NCBI GenBank assembly: GCA_964538665.1
Contig: CAZIEB010000017.1
Location: forward strand, 1-18,376
Source of the DNA: JAPUDQ01 sp964538665
GTDB lineage: Bacteria > Patescibacteriota > Saccharimonadia > Saccharimonadales > Saccharimonadaceae
Reading direction: 5' to 3'
DNA length: 18,376 bases
Position numbers and translations under genes: made by a program
Part shown: positions 15,462 to 18,376 of the stretch, piece by piece
Layout of the letters: every line of letters begins with the position of its first letter
Numbering within the stretch: the first letter of the stretch is position 1
The notes under the pieces: generated by a model
The model's input: the letters and a program-made list of their open reading frames with translations, nothing else
The model's database searches: none
What the model was told of the DNA's origin: nothing

Positions 15462-16058
15462 TTATTCGCTTACGCCAAGCTCAATTCTTTTGATCTGACG
15501 GACAACGATGTTCTCACCGAGTTTTGAGATGTGCTCTTTGACCAATTCGCCGACAGTGATGTCGGGATTTTTGATAAAAGGTTGCTCGAGCAACGTCTTT
15601 TCTGCAAAATATTTCTTGAGCTGCCCTTCGACAATTTTGCCTGCGATATCAGCTGGCTTGCCTTCGTTGGCTGCTTTTTCAGTAAATTCTGCACGTTTTT
15701 CACCCTCGGTATCTGCCGGAACATCTTCGAGTGAAATATATTCAGGAGCTGTGGCCGATACATGCAGTGCAATATCGTGTACAAGCTCTTTGAACTCATC
15801 AGTTTTTGCGACAAAATCAGTCTCGCAGTTTACTTCGACAAGTACGCCGATACGACCAGAGTGGACATAGCTATCGACAAGTCCTTCTCGGGCCTCGCGT
15901 TCGCCGCGCTTTTCGGCCTTGGTCAGACCTTTTTTGCGCATTGCTTCGAGTGCTTTGTCAAAATCGCCGCCAACTTCCACAAGCGCCGCTTTGGCATCGG
16001 TCAGACCAACGCCGGTGAGTTCTTTTAGCTTCTTAATGTCATCAACTGTAATTGCCAT
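15462..16058 (-). CDS. tsf: Elongation factor Ts, short form
   Basis: 198 aa; E. coli EF-Ts is about 283, while short forms near 200 occur in several phyla. It recycles EF-Tu-GDP. The N-terminal UBA-like domain starts ITVDDIKKLKELTGVGLTDAKAAL, and the core has the EF-Tu contact TDFVAKTDEF (80-89). It has only one core subdomain of clear length, which explains the size. A strong GGAGGAG lies five bases before the ATG at 16058. It is cotranscribed with rpsB (109 bases apart) and ends at an intrinsic terminator. Confidence 0.97.
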   Translation of the reverse strand: MAITVDDIKKLKELTGVGLTDAKAALVEVGGDFDKALEAMRKKGLTKAEKRGEREAREGLVDSYVHSGRIGVLVEVNCETDFVAKTDEFKELVHDIALHVSATAPEYISLEDVPADTEGEKRAEFTEKAANEGKPADIAGKIVEGQLKKYFAEKTLLEQPFIKNPDITVGELVKEHISKLGENIVVRQIKRIELGVSE

Positions 16059-16120
16059 ATTTCTCCTCCGGAGTTAGAAAATGGTGAAATAGTAATTGGT
16101 GAATTGGTTGTATACCAGCA

Positions 16121-16168
16121 TACTAATTTACTAATTTCTAACGTACTAATTTACTATATTTACTAATT
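16121..16168 (-). repeat. Octamer repeat TACTAATT between rpsB and tsf
   Basis: On the plus strand TACTAATT occurs at 16121, 16129, 16144 and 16161, with a variant TACTATAT at 16152. In the rpsB-tsf mRNA this reads as AATTAGTA repeats that begin within the rpsB stop codon. The rest of the 109-base space (about 16080-16110) holds a second loose repeat around ATTGGTGAATTGGT. Confidence 0.8.
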
Positions 16169-16878
16169 TACTTGTCAGCTGCTTTTGCTTGCTGAGCTTT
16201 ACCTTCTTCGATTGCCTGCACCACATAGTCGGTAATCAGCTGTAGGCCTTTGATCGCGTCGTCATTTGCTGGGATTACGTAGTCAATACCCCGCGGATCA
16301 GCGTTGGTGTCCAAGATTGCAACGACAGGTATGCCGAGCTTTTTGGCTTCGCGGACCGCATTTGCATCCTCGATAATGTCGGTGACAAACACGACACCTG
16401 GCTTGCCGTTCATGTTTTTGATACCAGAATATTTGCTGTTGAGATCGTCGATTTCCTCTTGAAAACGCTGGACTTCGAGCTTGCTGTAACGATTTGCGAG
16501 CTCGCCAGAATCCATCTTCTTCTCGAGCGTCTTGAGGTGCTTGAGGCGCGCATTGACTGTCGCGGTATTTGTCAGCATTCCGCCCATCCAGCGCTCCGTC
16601 ACATAGAGCTGACCGGTTTTTTCGGCTGCAGTTTTGACTATGTCACGAGCTTGTTTTTTGGTGCCGACGAGCAACACTGACTTGCCGCTCGCAACAACGC
16701 TGCTAATAAATGGCAACGCGTTATCAAGCGCCTCGACAGTTTTTGTAAGGTCGATAATGTGCGAATCTTGTCGCTTAGAGTGTATATATGGCGCCATTTT
16801 CGGGTGCCAACGGCTCGTTTTGTGTCCGAAATGAACACCGGCTTCGAGCAAAGCCTTGATATCAACAGTAACTGCCAT
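16168..16878 (-). CDS. rpsB: 30S ribosomal protein S2
   Basis: 236 aa, normal length. The N-terminus LLEAGVHFGHKTSRWHPKM and ERWMGGMLTNTATV are S2 signature blocks, and ADPRGIDYVIPANDDA marks the C-terminal half; a Lys/Ala-rich tail ends it. GGAAAGGAAA lies upstream of the ATG at 16878. It is first gene of rpsB-tsf, as in most bacteria, and has a leader of about 96 bases with possible hairpins, which fits the self-regulation known for S2 in other bacteria. Confidence 0.98.
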   Translation of the reverse strand: MAVTVDIKALLEAGVHFGHKTSRWHPKMAPYIHSKRQDSHIIDLTKTVEALDNALPFISSVVASGKSVLLVGTKKQARDIVKTAAEKTGQLYVTERWMGGMLTNTATVNARLKHLKTLEKKMDSGELANRYSKLEVQRFQEEIDDLNSKYSGIKNMNGKPGVVFVTDIIEDANAVREAKKLGIPVVAILDTNADPRGIDYVIPANDDAIKGLQLITDYVVQAIEEGKAQQAKAADK

Positions 16879-16894
16879 ATCTAATATTTCCTTT

Positions 16895-16952
16895 CCGGGT
16901 CAGGCGAATTCCCGATTGTTATGCCTTGTCCCTTCGTCCGCCAGTCGGCGGA
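16895..16952 (-). promoter_or_regulatory. Structured leader of rpsB (candidate ribosomal-protein leader)
   Basis: Two hairpins can be drawn on the minus strand. The first is a perfect 6-bp stem TCCGCC-GACT-GGCGGA (16937-16952). The second pairs 16911-16915 with 16895-16899 (CGGG/CCCG plus a G-U pair, 11-base loop), reaching into the first GG of the ribosome site GGAAAGG. AGGC (from 16923) and GCCT (16902-16905) could pair instead, giving an alternative fold. I have no covariation evidence. Confidence 0.45.
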
Positions 16953-16980
16953 GTGCTTCATTAATATTTAATACCGAACT

Positions 16981-17009
16981 ATCATAACAGATGACAATAC
17001 TTTTGACAA
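16981..17009 (-). promoter_or_regulatory. Promoter of rpsB-tsf
   Basis: On the minus strand TTGTCA (17009-17004), 17 bases, TATGAT (16986-16981). Predicted start near 16974. Its -35 overlaps the -35 of the rpmE promoter on the other strand. Confidence 0.75.
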
Positions 17010-17031
17010 TTGCTGCAAAAACAGATACAAT
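17003..17031 (+). promoter_or_regulatory. Promoter of rpmE
   Basis: A consensus TTGACA (17003-17008), 17 bases, TACAAT (17026-17031). This is the best-matching promoter in the window. The predicted start at about 17038 leaves a leader of about 6 bases before the ATG, or none if the TTG at 17038 is used. Confidence 0.85.
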
Positions 17032-17043
17032 CTACCGTTGACT

Positions 17044-17385
17044 ATGAAAAAAGATTTACACCCTACCGACTACCGTCCTGTTGTGTTTCAGGATGATGCG
17101 GCTGGTTTTGCCTTTTTGACGCAAAGTACCGCGCAAACAAATGACACGATCAAATGGGAAGACGGCAACGAGTACCCACTGGTAAAACTGCACATTTCGA
17201 GTGCGTCTCACCCGTTCTTCACTGGTGAAGAAAAGATTATCGACACCGAAGGCCGCGTTGACCGCTTCAAAGCCAAATTCGCTGCAGCCGAAAAACGCCG
17301 CGAAGCCATGGCAAACAAAGCCAAGAAGCAAGCCGCTCGCAAAGAAGCCAAAGCTGCAAAAGCTGAAGAAAAAGAAGAGAAATAA
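17044..17385 (+). CDS. rpmE: 50S ribosomal protein L31 type B
   Basis: 113 aa. The core (1-78) starts MKKDLHPTDYRPVVFQD and has the L31 signature ISSASHPFFTGEEKIIDTEG. There is no cysteine at all, so this is the zinc-free (C-minus, type B) form. A Lys/Ala/Glu-rich tail of about 35 residues (KAKKQAARKEAKAAKAEEKEEK) extends it beyond the usual 80-90 aa. The ATG at 17044 gives the normal L31 N-terminus; an in-frame TTG at 17038 sits at the predicted transcription start and could be used instead. No Shine-Dalgarno fits in the short leader. It precedes prfA, an order common in bacteria, and diverges from rpsB. Confidence 0.96.
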   Translation: MKKDLHPTDYRPVVFQDDAAGFAFLTQSTAQTNDTIKWEDGNEYPLVKLHISSASHPFFTGEEKIIDTEGRVDRFKAKFAAAEKRREAMANKAKKQAARKEAKAAKAEEKEEK

Positions 17386-17395
17386 TCTACATAAC

Positions 17396-17427
17396 AAAAA
17401 AGTCGGCTACACTGAGCCGATTTTTTT
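17396..17427 (+). terminator. Intrinsic terminator between rpmE and prfA
   Basis: A six-pair stem TCGGCT/AGCCGA (17403-17408, 17415-17420) with a 6-base loop, flanked by an A-tract and followed by seven T. It lies 17 bases after the rpmE stop. Confidence 0.9.
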
Positions 17428-17428
17428 G

Positions 17429-17437
17429 TGAGATACT
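17429..17437 (+). promoter_or_regulatory. Extended -10 of prfA, leaderless type
   Basis: TGAGATACT (TGn plus GATACT), then ATACAT, then the ATG at 17444. It lies directly after the rpmE terminator T-tract, so prfA needs its own promoter and this is the only good candidate. Confidence 0.5.
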
Positions 17438-17443
17438 ATACAT

Positions 17444-18376
17444 ATGAGTTTAATTTCCCTCAACATCGAAGAACTGCACACCGAGAAATCCAAACTGACG
17501 GCATTTTTGTCACGTCCAGATGCGTTTTCTGACCCTGATTTTGCCAAGAAGAACCGTCGCCTGCTCGAGCTCGATGACCTCATCACGGCCGGCGAGCGCC
17601 AAGCAGCTCTCAGGCAGCAAATCCTCGAAGCCAAGCAGATGTCCGGTGGTGGCGATGAGCTGGCCGAGCTGGCCAAGGAAGAATTACCCCATCTCGAGCA
17701 AGAGCTAGCCGCACTCGACGAAAAATTATTCATCATGCTCACCCCCAAAGACCCAAATGATGAGAAAAATGTCATCATCGAAATCCGCGCTGGCGCTGGC
17801 GGCGATGAAGCAAGCTTGTTTGGCGCCGAGCTTTTGCGTATGTATCTCCGCTGGTGCGAAGCACACGGCTACAAGACCGAAATGATGAGCGAATCAGCCA
17901 ACGACTCTGGCGGCTACAAAGAAGTCGTGTTCGAAGTCAAAGGCGACGCACCATATGCGCGCCTCAAGTTTGAATCCGGCGTGCACCGCGTCCAACGTGT
18001 ACCGGTCACCGAGAGCCAAGGCCGCATCCATACCAGCACCGTGACCGTTGCCGTCATGCCCGAAGCCGAAGAAACCGATATAGAAATCAATCCAAGTGAC
18101 CTGAAGGTCGACGTCTACCGCGCAGGTGGCCACGGCGGACAGTCGGTCAACACCACCGACAGCGCCGTGCGAATTACTCACCTGCCAAGCGGCCTTGTCG
18201 TCACCAACCAAGACGAAAAATCCCAAATCAAAAACAAGCTCAAAGCCATGAGCGTGTTGCGATCGCGACTCCTGCAATTAAAAACCGACGAAGAAAACGC
18301 CAAGTTATCAGCTGAACGCCGTAGCCTCATCGGCACAGGTGATCGATCTGAAAAAATCCGCACCTACAACTTCCCG
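17444..18376 (+). CDS. prfA: Peptide chain release factor 1, C-terminus off the window
   Basis: 311 codons visible of about 355. Reads UAA and UAG and releases the finished chain. The N-terminal helical domain (1-105) is followed by GAGGDEA (117-123), the tripeptide anticodon PVT (187-189) in VQRVPVTESQGRIHTS, and GGQ (231-233) in RAGGHGGQSVN. PxT rather than SPF assigns it to RF1, not RF2. The usual GAGGQHVN is GHGGQSVN here: Ser replaces the His after Gln. Residues after TYNFP are missing. No Shine-Dalgarno; the start is chosen from the -10 spacing and from similarity of the N-terminal length. Confidence 0.97.
   Translation, partial: MSLISLNIEELHTEKSKLTAFLSRPDAFSDPDFAKKNRRLLELDDLITAGERQAALRQQILEAKQMSGGGDELAELAKEELPHLEQELAALDEKLFIMLTPKDPNDEKNVIIEIRAGAGGDEASLFGAELLRMYLRWCEAHGYKTEMMSESANDSGGYKEVVFEVKGDAPYARLKFESGVHRVQRVPVTESQGRIHTSTVTVAVMPEAEETDIEINPSDLKVDVYRAGGHGGQSVNTTDSAVRITHLPSGLVVTNQDEKSQIKNKLKAMSVLRSRLLQLKTDEENAKLSAERRSLIGTGDRSEKIRTYNFP

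Noticed and set aside
1..18376. UGA recoding as in Gracilibacteria/Absconditabacteria (code 25)
   Set aside because: All core genes read at normal length with no internal TGA, and TGA ends the MacB-like ATPase and the 55-residue gene at sensible places.
1..18376. CRISPR array, phage or toxin-antitoxin system
   Set aside because: No spaced direct repeats, no cas-like, integrase-like or transposase-like frame was found. The short-unit arrays at 14776-14798 and 16121-16168 have no spacers of CRISPR size.

Overview
The window reads as a scaffold from a Patescibacteria (CPR) genome, most likely a Saccharibacteria (TM7)-like member. The reasons are the compact gene layout, the slimmed-down aminoacyl-tRNA synthetase and EF-Ts, the stripped version of the usual rpsB-tsf-pyrH-frr-uppS-cdsA-dxr-rseP-proS cluster, a zinc-free L31 and the Cys-pair repeats in a secreted sensor. 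The lineage is an inference from content, not a measured placement. The standard code fits: TGA ends two genes and does not interrupt any.

Layout. (1) 1-1875, minus: an ABC exporter pair (MacB/FtsX-type ATPase, then permease, the latter cut by the window edge), divergent from (2) 1972-3906, plus: an unusual membrane histidine kinase with an extracytoplasmic Cys-pair repeat region and two HisKA-like domains. (3) 3927-8044, minus: lysS (its 3' end lost in an assembly gap), a P2A cation-pumping ATPase, and a 55-residue hypothetical protein. (4) 8098-10051, plus: a NatA/NatB-type ABC-2 exporter pair. (5) 10205-16878, minus: rpsB-tsf, a terminator, then frr-uppS-rseP-CPBP protease-proS-greA, ending at a strong intrinsic terminator. 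(6) 17003-18376, plus: rpmE (L31 type B), terminator, then prfA (RF1, cut by the window edge).

How the genes work together. Region 5 and the genes around it are a translation and envelope housekeeping block (S2, EF-Ts, RRF, ProRS, LysRS, RF1, L31, GreA, undecaprenyl-PP synthase, site-2 protease). The rest is membrane traffic and sensing: two ABC exporters, one ion pump, one sensor kinase. No response regulator is visible.

Regulation. Two start types can be read from the DNA. Six genes (MacB-like ATPase, P-type ATPase, lysS, natA-like, proS, prfA) have a -10 hexamer ending 6-7 bases before the start codon, which predicts leaderless mRNAs. Others (rpsB, tsf, frr, rseP, natB-like, the 55-residue gene) have clear Shine-Dalgarno sites. 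rpsB and rpmE diverge from promoters whose -35 boxes overlap almost completely.

Assembly caveats. There are two 100-N runs. The first (6692-6791) hides real sequence (the lysS C-terminus). The second (10052-10151) is flanked by an exact 55-base duplication and is probably an unmerged overlap with nothing missing. No stretch over 300 bases lacks a gene. I saw no rRNA, tRNA, CRISPR array or transposase.
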